The notes beneath the pieces are model-generated. The model saw only the letters and a program-made list of their open reading frames with translations, did no database searches and had not been told where the DNA came from. A program made the position numbers and the translations under genes. A DNA stretch of 64,000 nucleotides from positions 248,001-312,000 of the forward strand of contig NZ_FOGY01000003.1 of the NCBI RefSeq assembly GCF_900111345.1, in the 5' to 3' direction. Positions 63,977-64,000 of the stretch are shown here, in pieces; the stretch's first letter is position 1, and every line of letters starts with the position of its first letter. The DNA is from Psychrobacillus sp. OK032 (GTDB lineage Bacteria > Bacillota > Bacilli > Bacillales_A > Planococcaceae).

Positions 63977-64000
63977 TTGCCATTTCCGGAACATCTTTAT

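Larger units (their letters stand above)
63602..64000. other. Gene-free end of the window
   Basis: It holds a palindromic element (63757-63925) and a terminator-like hairpin (63945-63976). The sequence TTTGGGTAAGTGCG occurs at about 63620 and again at 63957, flanking the palindrome, which may mark an insertion or duplication. No gene is supported. Confidence 0.55.

Overview
The window is a chromosomal segment of a low-GC, endospore-forming Firmicute. The best fit is a member of the Planococcaceae (Psychrobacillus, Sporosarcina or Lysinibacillus-like). Spore and phosphorelay genes (gerQ, a broken cwlJ, rsfA, pbpG, spo0F), bacillithiol synthesis (bshB2 with yojF) and coproheme-dependent heme synthesis (hemQ) all point this way. 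So does gene order matching the Bacillus subtilis ywd-ywf-ywg-ywh-ywi-ywj block: ung, ywdI, ywdK, gerQ, hemQ, lipL, rsfA, ywfO, ywgA, ywhB, ywhD, pbpG, speE, speB, ywiB, argS, fadF, acdA, rpoE, pyrG, ywjG, spo0F, fbaA, tal, murA2, glpX, rho, rpmE, tdk. The genus is inferred from memory of gene order and repeat types, not from any search.

Layout. Positions 1-10 kb hold a partial thioredoxin-like gene, a small SprA-like protein, YbaK, a YczE-type membrane protein, a degenerate double P-loop ATPase, threonine catabolism (kbl and SDR-type threonine dehydrogenase), a YjiH-type membrane protein and bshB2/yojF. Positions 10-29 kb follow the B. subtilis ywd to ywi order: PdxK, Ung, GerQ with a frameshifted cwlJ, HemQ, LipL, RsfA, PbpG, SpeE/SpeB and ArgS. 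Positions 29.1-30.2 kb are a GC-rich tandem repeat array. Positions 30.2-40.7 kb are a cobalamin-riboswitch-controlled operon of 13 genes: B12/cobinamide uptake (btuF, btuC, btuD-cbiZ), nucleotide-loop assembly (cbiB, cobD, cobU, cobS, cobC), adenosylation (pduO) and alpha-ribazole salvage (cblT, cblS), plus a CobQ without its glutaminase domain and a second, degenerate CobU. No corrin-ring genes and no cobT are present, so this is a salvage operon.

Positions 41.0-51.7 kb are a beta-oxidation/branched-chain operon: FadF, thiolase, 3-hydroxybutyryl-CoA dehydrogenase, two acyl-CoA dehydrogenases, a TetR regulator and the fused isobutyryl-CoA mutase IcmF. IcmF needs adenosylcobalamin, the product of the preceding operon. 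Positions 52-64 kb return to the conserved rpoE-pyrG-spo0F-fbaA-tal-murA-glpX-rho-rpmE-tdk order. pyrG has a leader that fits CTP-sensing reiterative-transcription attenuation, and spo0F has a sigma-H-like promoter.

The most unusual content is intergenic. Short repeats with a strict 21-nt period occur in at least four unrelated sequence dialects at about eight sites. One dialect has expanded into ten 82-bp units beside the riboswitch. There is also a dispersed family of about ten modular palindromic elements and a triple 185-bp repeat before tal. No rRNA, tRNA, CRISPR array, transposase or prophage was recognised.
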